NCBI RefSeq assembly: GCF_003265995.1
Contig: NZ_MVJN01000001.1
Coordinates: 62,001-126,000, forward strand
Origin: Legionella quinlivanii
Lineage (GTDB): Bacteria > Pseudomonadota > Gammaproteobacteria > Legionellales > Legionellaceae
Length of the DNA stretch: 64,000 nt
Reading direction: 5' to 3'
Shown here: positions 29,787-40,703 of the stretch, one piece after another
Position numbering within the stretch: position 1 is the stretch's first letter
How the letters are laid out: each line of letters starts with the position of its first letter
Translations under genes and position numbers: made by a program
Notes under the pieces: generated by a model
Database searches by the model: none
What the model was told of the DNA's origin: nothing
The model's input: only the letters and a program-made list of their open reading frames with translations

Positions 29787-31310
29787 TTAATGGTTTAAGG
29801 AATAAATTTCATATTGGTAGATGTCGGCAGCTTCTGGTGTCTTAAACTCAGCCTTATATTTATACAGGCTCTGTTGAGTCAAAGCCTGCTTCAGACAGGC
29901 GTCAGCTGGTGTGTAAATAATTTTTCCCTGCTGATTTAACGAAGTCAGGATAATAATCTCAGGTTTTTCCTTGAACAAATTCGCACAAAAGCGCTGATAC
30001 ATAGGCTCTGATTTATCTTCGGTCATTTTTCGATTATTAAGGCAATAGGAATCAATAAACCTCAAATTGCTTTTAAAAGGAATGCGACCACTATCTGAGA
30101 GCACTACGGTACTTGCTGGCATGGCATGCACATCTAACCATTGCAGCACTCTATCACGCAACTTTTCACCTTCCACAGGCATTTGACTGAAATAACGATA
30201 TTCAGACAAACTGAATATCGGAATAAAAAACACTGCCAGCAAAATACTTAAACCGATGGTAATACAGACGGGACCTGTTAACTTATCCACAGTATTGCCA
30301 AAAAACTCCCGAACTATTTTATAAAGACCTTGTACAGCCAGGATAAAAAGAAAAGGTAATACAGGAAGAAATAATCGATTATAAAATGCAGCAACAGAGT
30401 CCGATTGCACTAGTAAAATTAAATACAATGCAGACGGTGTCCAGAAATACAGAGACAGCTTGTCTCTTGGCTGAAAAAGTACGGGTAATGAAACCAGAAG
30501 AAAAGGCCAGATTAGTTTCAGATAGGTCAAATCCAGACTGAATGCAGAATGCCCCTCAAACCCTTTACAATAGACTGAATTAGGAAATAAACGCCCAAAA
30601 AAATGCCAGCGCCAGAAAAAATACGGTAAATAAATCAGTAAAAAAATAAGCAGACAAAGCGAATAATCAGTGGCGAAAAATTGCATGGGCCTGGGATTAT
30701 CAATGATCAGCAGCAGACTGAATAAAATAAACACAAACGGTGCTTCCGGTCGTGTCAGACTCGCAATACTCATTAATACTGAAAAGCAGATTAAGTAAAA
30801 CGTGCTAATTCCCTTTTTATGATTCTCCGGATAACTCTGATATCCATTTCCTTTTAAAAGAAAATAAAGGGAATAGACAAGCATCGCCTGATAGCAGGCA
30901 GTCTCCAGGCCGCTTGCTGCCCATATTATTTCCCCTTTATATAGGAGCAGTATCATAGAAGGTAATAAAGCCAGGGGCTTGGGTAAAGCCAGTCTCGCCA
31001 GAAGATAAAGACCTGCAATCGTTAACAGCAGTCCAATTACACCGGCTGCTTTCAAAATAACCACAGGATCAAGTCCTAAGTGAATAGCCAAAGCTCCCAG
31101 GAGCACAAAACTGTAATTGCTGTATCCTTCCACTGGCGCTTCACGCAAATTCCAAAGCAAGCCATGTCCTTCTGCCAAATGTCTGGCATAGCGCAGGGAA
31201 ATATACATATCATCAATTGTAAACGGCCAGATTGCTGTAAGTTGTAAAACAACAAGATAACCCAGCGCTGCTGCTAACAGCGCATAGTAGATTTTTTTAT
31301 GACAGATCAT
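29787..31310 (-). CDS. GT-C membrane glycosyltransferase resembling arabinofuranosyltransferase AftB
   Basis: The 507-residue protein has about ten membrane helices and a C-terminal soluble part. After helix 1 it has FTIDDMYISLRYARHLAEG, then EAPVEGYSNYSF: the DD-x2-I-x2-RYA and EGYxN motifs shared with mycobacterial AftB-type transferases that use decaprenyl-phospho-arabinose. Its start overlaps by 14 bases the end of the UbiA-family gene at 31297-32154, which resembles the enzyme making the precursor of that donor. Together they suggest a polyprenyl-phosphate pentose pathway. Acceptor unknown; could be LPS, pilin or another protein. Confidence 0.7.
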   Translation of the reverse strand: MICHKKIYYALLAAALGYLVVLQLTAIWPFTIDDMYISLRYARHLAEGHGLLWNLREAPVEGYSNYSFVLLGALAIHLGLDPVVILKAAGVIGLLLTIAGLYLLARLALPKPLALLPSMILLLYKGEIIWAASGLETACYQAMLVYSLYFLLKGNGYQSYPENHKKGISTFYLICFSVLMSIASLTRPEAPFVFILFSLLLIIDNPRPMQFFATDYSLCLLIFLLIYLPYFFWRWHFFGRLFPNSVYCKGFEGHSAFSLDLTYLKLIWPFLLVSLPVLFQPRDKLSLYFWTPSALYLILLVQSDSVAAFYNRLFLPVLPFLFILAVQGLYKIVREFFGNTVDKLTGPVCITIGLSILLAVFFIPIFSLSEYRYFSQMPVEGEKLRDRVLQWLDVHAMPASTVVLSDSGRIPFKSNLRFIDSYCLNNRKMTEDKSEPMYQRFCANLFKEKPEIIILTSLNQQGKIIYTPADACLKQALTQQSLYKYKAEFKTPEAADIYQYEIYSLNH

Positions 31311-32154
31311 TCATCAGAGCAACCAAAGTTAATCCTACAAAGCAAAGCAGGTTAAAGCGTGACAGATTATCTTTAAAAAATAGAGAGACCGGGTCGTCAT
31401 TATTGCCGTCTCTCATGGATAAACGGGCAAAACGCCATAAACCGATAGCTGCAAAGGGTAAAGTCAGCAGAAAATAGGATGACTCCTTATGAGCAATTAA
31501 AGTGTAAAAAAGATAAGCGACAAAACAACTGCAGGCAGTAACCACAATTAATCGGTCGAGCGCCGGTAAGGTATAACGCTTTAAAACCAGGCGAGTCTCA
31601 TATCTCAGGCCTAATTGCTTTTCAAGACGCCTTTTGCAGAGCGCAATAAGCAGACTAACCAGCGTTGCGGTGATAGTTAGCCACCATGAAATGGGCAGCC
31701 CTATCCCTATAGTTCCAGCCAGTACTCGCAACATGAATCCACTGGCGATACAAGCCACATCCAAAACAGGAACACTTTTCAATAAATGATTATAGGCCAG
31801 ATTGATAAGCAGATAGGCAGCAAGCAGGACTGCCAGAATGGTCGATATTGACCAGGCGAGTAACATGCCGCCCAGTAACAATAGTGCCAGCATGCTCACC
31901 GCGAAATCGAGGGAAACCTCTCCGCTTGCTAAAGGACGGCGGCATTTTTGCGGATGCAGGCGATCTTTCTCTCTATCCTGAATATCATTATAAATGTACA
32001 CAGCACTGGCTATCAGACAAAACGCCAGAGCAGCTAATAACGCATCCGGCAAATAATCCAGAGAGCCAGAGTACACTACACCAAGTAAAACAAATGCCGC
32101 TTTACTCCAATGGGATAATCGTAGCAGGTAAATAAATTGCTTAATTGATGTCAT
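31297..32154 (-). CDS. UbiA-family prenyltransferase, decaprenyl-phosphate phosphoribosyltransferase-like
   Basis: The 285-residue protein has about eight membrane helices. The first aspartate-rich loop reads YIYNDIQDREKDRLHPQK followed by RRPLASGEV. The ND-x2-D-x3-DR-x-HP-x-K-x2-RP pattern is that of DPPR synthase (mycobacterial Rv3806c), which joins phosphoribose from PRPP to polyprenyl phosphate, rather than of UbiA, which uses 4-hydroxybenzoate. No oxidase or epimerase of the DprE1/DprE2 type is in the window. Annotated simply as UbiA it would be easy to misread as a ubiquinone gene. Confidence 0.75.
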   Translation of the reverse strand: MTSIKQFIYLLRLSHWSKAAFVLLGVVYSGSLDYLPDALLAALAFCLIASAVYIYNDIQDREKDRLHPQKCRRPLASGEVSLDFAVSMLALLLLGGMLLAWSISTILAVLLAAYLLINLAYNHLLKSVPVLDVACIASGFMLRVLAGTIGIGLPISWWLTITATLVSLLIALCKRRLEKQLGLRYETRLVLKRYTLPALDRLIVVTACSCFVAYLFYTLIAHKESSYFLLTLPFAAIGLWRFARLSMRDGNNDDPVSLFFKDNLSRFNLLCFVGLTLVALMNDLS

Positions 32155-32390
32155 TTTATACAGCCGTTATTCAGGTATAATTTCATGTAGCCTGAACTAT
32201 ATCATCAGTTTTTCAATAGGTTAAATTTTAGATTGTGATAACTTAATCTATTAATAAATATTAACCAAATTTATTGGCATTTAATCAATGAATGCGTAAT
32301 ATAAAATAAGTACGTCTTTTACAAGGCAGCTATGGTGATAATTGGACATTGAGCTGTCGGATGACTTTTAACCAAGGATGTGAGGTCAAT

Positions 32391-33974
32391 ATGAGTTTTG
32401 TAATTAAGGATACATTAATTGAAGAGTGGCCTAAGCTAAGGGCTTTATATATTAAACAGGCAAAAACTACTCCACAGCCCCAGCACCAGAATACTGCCAT
32501 TGAACGATTTTTCGGTGGAAAAAACTCCAAGGACAGGCATTTTCAGCTCGAATTCACTGAAAAGATTTTTCAGGTTCTTCGTTCCAGGCTCAAACCGGAT
32601 CTGAAATTCAAAGATGCACAGGCATTTGATGAGCATATGAGTGCCTGCAAAATCCTGATTGTCACCGCTTTTTATATCAAACATCAGATTGGCCTTCCCT
32701 ACTGGATGCGTTCTCCATCTAATTCTGATTTATATGAAATTTTAGATAATACTATTGGTCTGGTAGGAAAAAATCAGCTGAATAAGCAAACCAGTGCCGA
32801 TTACTTCCTGACCGCTTTGCGTTTTTTAGAAACTTCATCATTGGAAAGCTGGAATGCCTCCATGGCCAAAGACTCCACCTGTCGATTTACAGAACTTGAA
32901 TGGCGGCATTTTAAAGATTTTGTTACTTCACAGTCTGATTATTTGAGGAAATATCAACCGAATCGCTTCCCAGTCGCATCGGTCACCGGTTACCTGGTCA
33001 GCCAGCCATGTTACGCTGCTGGAATGTCGACCGGATGGATGATCGGAAAAATGGCCAGCGAAAGTGCTGTGGGGCTGCCTGTTCAGGTAGCATTAAGCAG
33101 CGGTTTATGCTGGGTTGGAGGAAAAGTGGCTGGCTGGGGGATTATGATTTTTGCACCGCGGCTTGCCAAGCAGCTGTTTGAAAATGCTGGCGGCATTTCA
33201 ATGGCGACCCTGATGGGCGGTTTAATGGGCTCTATTGGGTATGGTGTGGGCTATGCTGGAGGCTTGAGCGTAGATCTTTTATGGATAGCATTTCAGAATG
33301 CTTGTTCTTACATTGCCAATTTTGGTGACAATAGTCCTTATGAAAAATTATCCGGATTTACCAGTGATGGTAAGCGGATATTAAATGGAATCGAAGTTCA
33401 GTTTGTTGAACAGGAAAAAGAAATAGCCGCAGCCGTTGACGAGTCACATTCTTTCAAGGTTGCATGCAAAGTTGTCGATAGCGGATTTGTCATTAAACTC
33501 AATGACGAAGAAGTCTTTATACCCCGGGATTTTAATCAATTTCCTCATAAGGAGGCGATTGCCAGATTCCTCGAGCAGAAATGTCAACCAGCAGAACCTG
33601 CGCCCGGTTTGTTTGATGATGTGGTCGAATTCGATCCCGGCAGCGTTCCTGTTCCTGAGTGCGAAAGAGGTCTTTTTACTCAGGAGCCGTTTCAAATCCA
33701 GGATGGGATTGTGATGGGGCAACCTGTATATACTCCACAAACGCCACAAGCAGCCTATATAGCAGAAGCGATAGTTGCTGAGGGGCTTACGGATGAGGAT
33801 CTGGACATCCCAGAGGAGCTGATTCCTGAGCATTTGCGACAATTGCCTAAACCCATCTATCTGGCGAGACTGAAAGAATTTCTTAAAACACAAACCTTCT
33901 TCGAGGGCTCGTGGAAGAAAAAACCGCCAGAACTTGAAGAGACAGCACCTGCGGTTAGTGTTGGGCCAAGTTAA
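32391..33974 (+). CDS. Unrecognised protein with glycine-rich hydrophobic core, candidate Dot/Icm effector
   Basis: The ATG at 32391 follows GAGG at a six-base distance; the open frame begins 14 codons earlier with a TTG. The 527-residue product has a helical N-terminal half, a Gly/Ala-rich hydrophobic region at about residues 197-310 with several possible membrane passages (AGMSTGWMIGKM, LMGGLMGSIGYGVGYAGGL), and a soluble acidic C-terminal third containing PGLFDDVVEFDPG and LDIPEELIPEHLRQLP. The PGLF-acid motif is shared with the product of 2450-3673. No enzyme motif recognised. Effector status is inference from size, composition and acidic tail. Confidence 0.6.
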   Translation: MSFVIKDTLIEEWPKLRALYIKQAKTTPQPQHQNTAIERFFGGKNSKDRHFQLEFTEKIFQVLRSRLKPDLKFKDAQAFDEHMSACKILIVTAFYIKHQIGLPYWMRSPSNSDLYEILDNTIGLVGKNQLNKQTSADYFLTALRFLETSSLESWNASMAKDSTCRFTELEWRHFKDFVTSQSDYLRKYQPNRFPVASVTGYLVSQPCYAAGMSTGWMIGKMASESAVGLPVQVALSSGLCWVGGKVAGWGIMIFAPRLAKQLFENAGGISMATLMGGLMGSIGYGVGYAGGLSVDLLWIAFQNACSYIANFGDNSPYEKLSGFTSDGKRILNGIEVQFVEQEKEIAAAVDESHSFKVACKVVDSGFVIKLNDEEVFIPRDFNQFPHKEAIARFLEQKCQPAEPAPGLFDDVVEFDPGSVPVPECERGLFTQEPFQIQDGIVMGQPVYTPQTPQAAYIAEAIVAEGLTDEDLDIPEELIPEHLRQLPKPIYLARLKEFLKTQTFFEGSWKKKPPELEETAPAVSVGPS

Positions 33975-33994
33975 GCGTTTTGAGACAACCAACT

Positions 33995-34061
33995 GGATTG
34001 CTTCACATTCGTTCGCAAAGACAGGTTTGCTCTGTCTTTGCGAGCCGCGGCGAAGCAATCC
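33995..34061. repeat. Palindromic repeat, family B copy 2 (degenerate)
   Basis: The arms ggattgcttcacattcgttc at the left and a near reverse complement ending gaagcaatcc at the right match the family B element at 9921-10005, with several mismatches and a shorter 11-base centre. It lies between the convergent effector-like gene and truD and could act as a bidirectional hairpin. Confidence 0.8.
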
Positions 34062-34080
34062 TTTGCAAATATAGTTCTTG

Positions 34081-35100
34081 TCACTCTTTTAAGGTTAACA
34101 ATAGTTCACGGATAACGCTGGTGGCATAGCTGCCGGAAGTCAGGGCAAACTCTAAAAACAGCTCTTTCTCATTTAACCACTCCCATCGCATATCTTTGAC
34201 CTGGAGAATAAATGCCCGGTATGCAATTTCCAGTTTGTGTGCTTCCAATGCCTCACACCAGGAACGCAGATCTGCCAGGGCTTCATCCTGCAGAGCCAAG
34301 GCTGAGTCTGTAACACGGTTATTTCCTCCACCCCAAAGCGCACCGGCTGGTGAAATATCAAAGGCCTTGATACGCTGCTGGATTATCTCATCTGGTGAAT
34401 CGCAATGAAATACACTATGAGTTCCTGCTAATTGCATCACATCGCCAGCCACGGCTTGATTCCAATTACCCTTGCTTATGCGATAGTCAAGTATGCGGTT
34501 ATAAAGATAAGCGCGTGCGGCAGAATAATACATGCCTTTCAAAAACGGATTTTTGACTTTCATATTCGCAAACAGCAACTGTTCCGCCTTATAAAGATTT
34601 TGCCCATTATTACCAAATCGCTGTTCACCGAAATAATTGGGAACTCCATTTGCAGCGATTGCTGACAGTCGCTCTTCAATCTTATCTTCGATATGAATAT
34701 CTCGCAGAATGAGTTGAAACTGATTTCCTTCCAGTGCACCTGTTTTCAATTTCTTATTATGCCGCTGGGTATTTAAAATTTTCCATTGCTCACCCTGTGG
34801 AAGTTCAATATTCAGATTATTTTTTCCAGGCAAATGAATGCTGAACCACTGTCGGGTTAATGCCTGTTTATCTTTTAACCCGGCATAAGACACTGCTCTG
34901 GGTGACAATTTTAATTCACGGGCAATTTCCTTGGCGACATCTTCAGTATTAATATTTCGCTTCTCAATGAATAGAAACAAATGCTCCCCTTCACCGGTCA
35001 AATCAAACCCCAAAATTTCATTAACAATAAAATCTTCAGGATATTGCTTTAAAATGCCGTGAGAAGCAGGTTGACCATAAGCATAGGCTAAACTTGACAT
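34081..35100 (-). CDS. truD: tRNA pseudouridine(13) synthase
   Basis: TruD isomerises U13 of tRNA-Glu and some other RNAs. The 339-residue protein has the conserved N-terminal EDFIVNEIL, the catalytic-aspartate motif YAGLKDKQALTRQWFS at about residues 77-92, and NYFGEQRFGNNGQN followed by the inserted TRUD domain. Length and motifs are complete. It follows the nif3-like gene by 14 bases, at the end of a murA-nif3-truD run on the minus strand. Confidence 0.95.
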   Translation of the reverse strand: MSSLAYAYGQPASHGILKQYPEDFIVNEILGFDLTGEGEHLFLFIEKRNINTEDVAKEIARELKLSPRAVSYAGLKDKQALTRQWFSIHLPGKNNLNIELPQGEQWKILNTQRHNKKLKTGALEGNQFQLILRDIHIEDKIEERLSAIAANGVPNYFGEQRFGNNGQNLYKAEQLLFANMKVKNPFLKGMYYSAARAYLYNRILDYRISKGNWNQAVAGDVMQLAGTHSVFHCDSPDEIIQQRIKAFDISPAGALWGGGNNRVTDSALALQDEALADLRSWCEALEAHKLEIAYRAFILQVKDMRWEWLNEKELFLEFALTSGSYATSVIRELLLTLKE

Positions 35101-35114
35101 AGATAGAAAACTCT

Positions 35115-37376
<2,262 letters not shown>

Positions 37377-37428
37377 ACAACTCTCACCTTACTATTAATT
37401 ATTGCTTGAATACGGTTATTTTGCATCG

Positions 37429-37528
37429 CGTCATCCTGAACGCAGTGAAGGATCTCCTGAATCTGGCTCAGCTCTAAGCAGTTCGAGATCCTTCGCTACG
37501 CTCAGGATGACGTATCTGGGGAGTTACC
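37429..37528. repeat. Palindromic intergenic repeat, family A copy 2
   Basis: The arms cgtcatcctgaacgcagtga (left) and the complement ending ctcaggatgacg (right) flank a centre matching copies 1 and 3, and the element continues through gagttac. A following motif, cgttgagacgatttgattga (about 37544-37563), is found inverted just before the arms of copy 3. It lies inside the mlaB-ibaG interval, where a long RNA hairpin would form in an operon transcript. Confidence 0.9.
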
Positions 37529-37580
37529 ATTTTTTTCATATCTCGTTGAGACGATTTGATTGAATTAAATTCAAACTTAT

Positions 37581-37865
37581 TCAATCATTAGCCAATAAAT
37601 TACTGACTCTGCAAAATTCGGCCAAGGCAGCTAATTGCCTGGACATTCCGGTGATTTTGCAGGTCCTGTTAAATTGTCTGGCCAGACGTTTGGCTTCAAT
37701 TAACAACGCCAGCCCGGCACTATCACAATGCTGCACTTTTTCAAGATTAATTGTGATAGAGCCTTGCTGTGCGGCGCTGCGGTAAAAACTGCTAAGACGC
37801 TTTCTGTCGGCATCGACAGTAGCAAAAGTCATTCTTTCAGCAGGTTCAAAAACGAAATCAGTCAT
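37581..37865 (-). CDS. mlaB: Phospholipid transport accessory protein MlaB (STAS domain)
   Basis: MlaB is a cytoplasmic STAS-domain subunit that stabilises the MlaFEDB complex. The 94-residue protein shows the STAS pattern ITINLEKVQHCDSAGLALLIEAKRLA with the conserved DSAG loop. Its position as the last gene of mlaFEDCB, with the start touching the mlaC stop, agrees with the assignment. Confidence 0.88.
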   Translation of the reverse strand: MTDFVFEPAERMTFATVDADRKRLSSFYRSAAQQGSITINLEKVQHCDSAGLALLIEAKRLARQFNRTCKITGMSRQLAALAEFCRVSNLLAND

Positions 37866-38467
37866 TAACTGGCTCTACTTTTTTCATTCATCTGTTTAAT
37901 CAGATCTTGTATATTTGAGTTTTGCAATGCCTGAGCGAACTGTGAACGGAAACTTTGTAGCAAGCTAACCCCCTCCACACTCAGATCATAAATTTTCCAC
38001 TGGCCATTTTTTGCCACCAAACTGTAACTCAGCGGAATATTATTGCCGTTTGAGCGGATAATCAAGCTATTGACACGAACAAAGCGGCCATCTACGGAGC
38101 CTCTTATTGGCAGGAACTTGATTGTCTCATCGGTATATTCTGCTAAAGGACTGGCATAGGTTCTTATAACCAGTTGCGTGAATGCTTTTGAAAATTGAGC
38201 CCGCTCACCAGCTGACGCCTTGCTCCATACTTGCCGTCCAAGAACAGAGCGAGACATGCCGCTTACATCCACATTGGGAAGTAAATGCTGTTCAACCGCT
38301 TGAAAAATAAGCTGACGGTTACTTTTAAGACTTCCTTTATGCTCTTTTAAAGTAGAAAGGATCTGGTTTGCAGTACCTTCCAGCATAGGAATCGGTGAAC
38401 CCTGTGCCCATAGCCAGTGTGGTAATAGAAAAGCAAATAATAAAAAGATTGAGTTTATCAGCTTCAT
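37865..38467 (-). CDS. mlaC: Periplasmic phospholipid-binding protein MlaC
   Basis: MlaC shuttles phospholipids between the outer-membrane MlaA complex and inner-membrane MlaFEDB. The 200-residue protein has a signal peptide (hydrophobic core FLLFAFLLPHWLWA), then a Tol-tolerance/MlaC domain including RSVLGRQVWSKASAGERAQF and ITRGSVDGR-like strand regions near ITKFLPIRG. AGGTGA lies just before the ATG. It follows mlaD by seven bases. Confidence 0.92.
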   Translation of the reverse strand: MKLINSIFLLFAFLLPHWLWAQGSPIPMLEGTANQILSTLKEHKGSLKSNRQLIFQAVEQHLLPNVDVSGMSRSVLGRQVWSKASAGERAQFSKAFTQLVIRTYASPLAEYTDETIKFLPIRGSVDGRFVRVNSLIIRSNGNNIPLSYSLVAKNGQWKIYDLSVEGVSLLQSFRSQFAQALQNSNIQDLIKQMNEKSRAS

Positions 38468-38474
38468 GAGTCAC

Positions 38475-38957
38475 CTATTTTTTATTAATGTTAAATAACA
38501 GCTGGCCAATAAGGTTTTCCAAAATTATCGCTTCCTGGGTTTTGGCAATTACATCGCCCTCTTTCAGATAAGGGTGCTTGCTATCCTCGGCATCATCAAA
38601 ACCTGGTACAATACTGATGTAATTGGAACCTAGCAGTCCTTGCGTCAGGATTCTTGCAGAAGCGTCATCATAGGGAATTTGTTTATCGCCTCGAAGAAGC
38701 ATCGTCACTTTCGCATTTAATTCGCCGGGTTGCAATTCAATTTTACTCACTTCACCAACTTTCACACCAGCAATAGTGACAGGCGCACGCACTTTCAAGC
38801 CGCCAATGTCAGCGAAATCTGCGGTAACATGATATCCCTTATTTTCCGCAAAATCAGTCAGACCGCTAACTCTCATTATCATAACAACCAAAGCCAGCAT
38901 ACCTGCTACCATAAATAATCCGACGCAGATATCTACATATCGCTGCTTTGCATTCAT
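38475..38957 (-). CDS. mlaD: Phospholipid transport substrate-binding protein MlaD (MCE domain)
   Basis: MlaD forms a hexameric MCE ring on the periplasmic side of MlaFEDB. The 160-residue product has one N-terminal membrane helix (about residues 10-30) and the MCE core YHVTADFADIGGLKVRAPVTIAGVKVGEV with the downstream LGSNYISIVPG. The ATG at 38957 overlaps the last base of the mlaE stop codon; the slightly longer open frame would use a TTG. Length is normal. Confidence 0.94.
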   Translation of the reverse strand: MNAKQRYVDICVGLFMVAGMLALVVMIMRVSGLTDFAENKGYHVTADFADIGGLKVRAPVTIAGVKVGEVSKIELQPGELNAKVTMLLRGDKQIPYDDASARILTQGLLGSNYISIVPGFDDAEDSKHPYLKEGDVIAKTQEAIILENLIGQLLFNINKK

Positions 38958-39739
38958 TACCAACCTCCAATCATTATCGCGGTCAACAGAAAATCAAGCC
39001 CCAGTACTGCCAGCGATGCGTAAACAACAGTTCGTGTAGTTGCTTGACTAATCCCTTCAGCAGTAGGCGTACAGCTAAAGCCCTGGAACACAGCAATCCA
39101 TACGACTGCAAAGGCAAATACAATACTTTTTATAATTCCACTCAGGACGTCAATTCTAAAATCAACAGCAGCCTGCATGTTCGACCAGAAACTACCCGCA
39201 TCAATACCCAACCAAATCACCCCAATAAAATAACCACCATAAATCGCTGTGGCGGAAAATATTATGGCCAGGACGGGTAAACAGATTAAACCCGCTAAGA
39301 AACGAGGATATACCACTCGTCCTAATGGATCCACTCCCATCATATCCATACTGGCTAATTGCTCAGTCGCTTTCATCAGGCCAATTTCTGCAGTCAAAGC
39401 CGACCCTGCTCTTCCTGCGAAAAGCAGTGCACTCATTACCGGACCCAATTCACGGGCGATGCTTAAGGCCAGCAATTGTCCTAACTGCGTTCCGGCACCA
39501 AACTTCTGAAGAGTATTATATCCTTGCAGCCCCACTACCATTCCAATAAACAATGCTGAAACAACAATTATCAGAAAGGATAATACGCCTACATTATAGA
39601 TTTGCGTCCGCAAGGCAGGCCACAATCTGGGAAAATCAGGATTTCGGACAAAAACCTTTGCAAGAAATACGCCGGAGTTGCCTACCATACCGAGAATATT
39701 GATTCCGCGTTGCCCTAAATGTGCCAGCTTATCAAGCAT
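38957..39739 (-). CDS. mlaE: Phospholipid ABC transporter permease MlaE
   Basis: The 260-residue protein has five to six membrane helices and the MlaE/TrbA-like signature [40 protein letters not shown] and [23 protein letters not shown]. It is the permease of the phospholipid transport complex that keeps outer-membrane lipid asymmetry. It overlaps mlaF by eight bases upstream and mlaD by one base downstream. Confidence 0.95.
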   Translation of the reverse strand: MLDKLAHLGQRGINILGMVGNSGVFLAKVFVRNPDFPRLWPALRTQIYNVGVLSFLIIVVSALFIGMVVGLQGYNTLQKFGAGTQLGQLLALSIARELGPVMSALLFAGRAGSALTAEIGLMKATEQLASMDMMGVDPLGRVVYPRFLAGLICLPVLAIIFSATAIYGGYFIGVIWLGIDAGSFWSNMQAAVDFRIDVLSGIIKSIVFAFAVVWIAVFQGFSCTPTAEGISQATTRTVVYASLAVLGLDFLLTAIMIGGW

Positions 39740-40529
39740 CTAAAAGCTCCTCAGTATAAGGCCTTGCCGGATAATGAAATGGAACAACGCCATCCGCCTC
39801 TCCGTGCATGAACTGTTTGATCTGTGGTTCCTGCGACTCTTTTAATTCCTCAGGCGTTCCCTCTCCGATTAATCGTCCGCCTGCGATCAGATATACATAA
39901 TCGGCAATTGAACAGGTTTCCGCCACATCGTGAGAAACAATGATGGTTGTGGTTTGCAGCAATTCATTCAACTGTTTGATCAGGCGAACCAAAACTCCCA
40001 TAGAGATTGGATCCTGTCCAGTGAAAGGCTCATCATACATCATCAATTCAGGATCCAGCGCAATTGTACGGGCCAGTGCAACGCGTCGGGCCATTCCGCC
40101 CGATAATTCAGCTGGCATCATCTGCGCTGCGCCTCTTAATCCAACAGCCTCGAGCTTCATAAGGACAATATCGCGAATCATGGCATCATTTAAATTCGTG
40201 TGTTCGCGCAGGGGGAACGCCACATTTTCAAATACAGACAAATGGGTAAACAAAGCACTTGACTGAAACAGCAAACCCATTTTTTTTCTTGCCTGGTATA
40301 GCACTTTGCGTGGCAAACAGTGGATATTTTCTCCATTAACAATAATTTGTCCCTGATCGGGAAAAATCTGGGCGCCGATTAATTTTAACAAAGTGGTTTT
40401 ACCACTGCCGCTTGGCCCCATTATTGCTGTTATTTTGCCGCGTTTGACCACCATATTGACATCATTAAAGATTTGACGTATTCCTCTTGAGAAAGTCAAC
40501 TTGGTGATAGTCACCAGATTCTCTTGCAT
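39732..40529 (-). CDS. mlaF: Phospholipid ABC transporter ATP-binding protein MlaF
   Basis: The 265-residue ATPase has Walker [13 protein letters not shown] at about residues 38-49, the signature [15 protein letters not shown], Walker [14 protein letters not shown] and the switch histidine in IVSHD. It energises lipid movement through MlaE/MlaD. It is the first gene of mlaFEDCB and is divergent from kdsD across a 174-base gap that should hold promoters for both operons, the conserved arrangement in related bacteria. Confidence 0.95.
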   Translation of the reverse strand: MQENLVTITKLTFSRGIRQIFNDVNMVVKRGKITAIMGPSGSGKTTLLKLIGAQIFPDQGQIIVNGENIHCLPRKVLYQARKKMGLLFQSSALFTHLSVFENVAFPLREHTNLNDAMIRDIVLMKLEAVGLRGAAQMMPAELSGGMARRVALARTIALDPELMMYDEPFTGQDPISMGVLVRLIKQLNELLQTTTIIVSHDVAETCSIADYVYLIAGGRLIGEGTPEELKESQEPQIKQFMHGEADGVVPFHYPARPYTEELLDA

Positions 40530-40703
40530 TTAACAATGTTCCAGTTCAGCCAAAACGCTAAGTATACCTTGTGCGAATTATTTTGCGAATAAAAATTCGA
40601 TAAACACTGGAAATCACTATCACCATCCATTAGAAGCTCGGTCTACAAAGCTACTCCTTTCTATGTTAGACTGCAAAGCCATAATAACTACTCCTTTGCT
40701 AAG

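Noticed and set aside
31297-32154. Assignment as UbiA, 4-hydroxybenzoate octaprenyltransferase
   Set aside because: The loop motif fits decaprenyl-phosphate phosphoribosyltransferase better and the neighbour is an AftB-like transferase, not a ubiquinone gene.
32242-32264. Series of TTAAT/TTAA blocks upstream of the effector-like gene, as a possible PmrA box
   Set aside because: The period is about eight bases rather than the eleven expected from the PmrA direct repeat, and the whole gap is AT-rich, so it may be chance.
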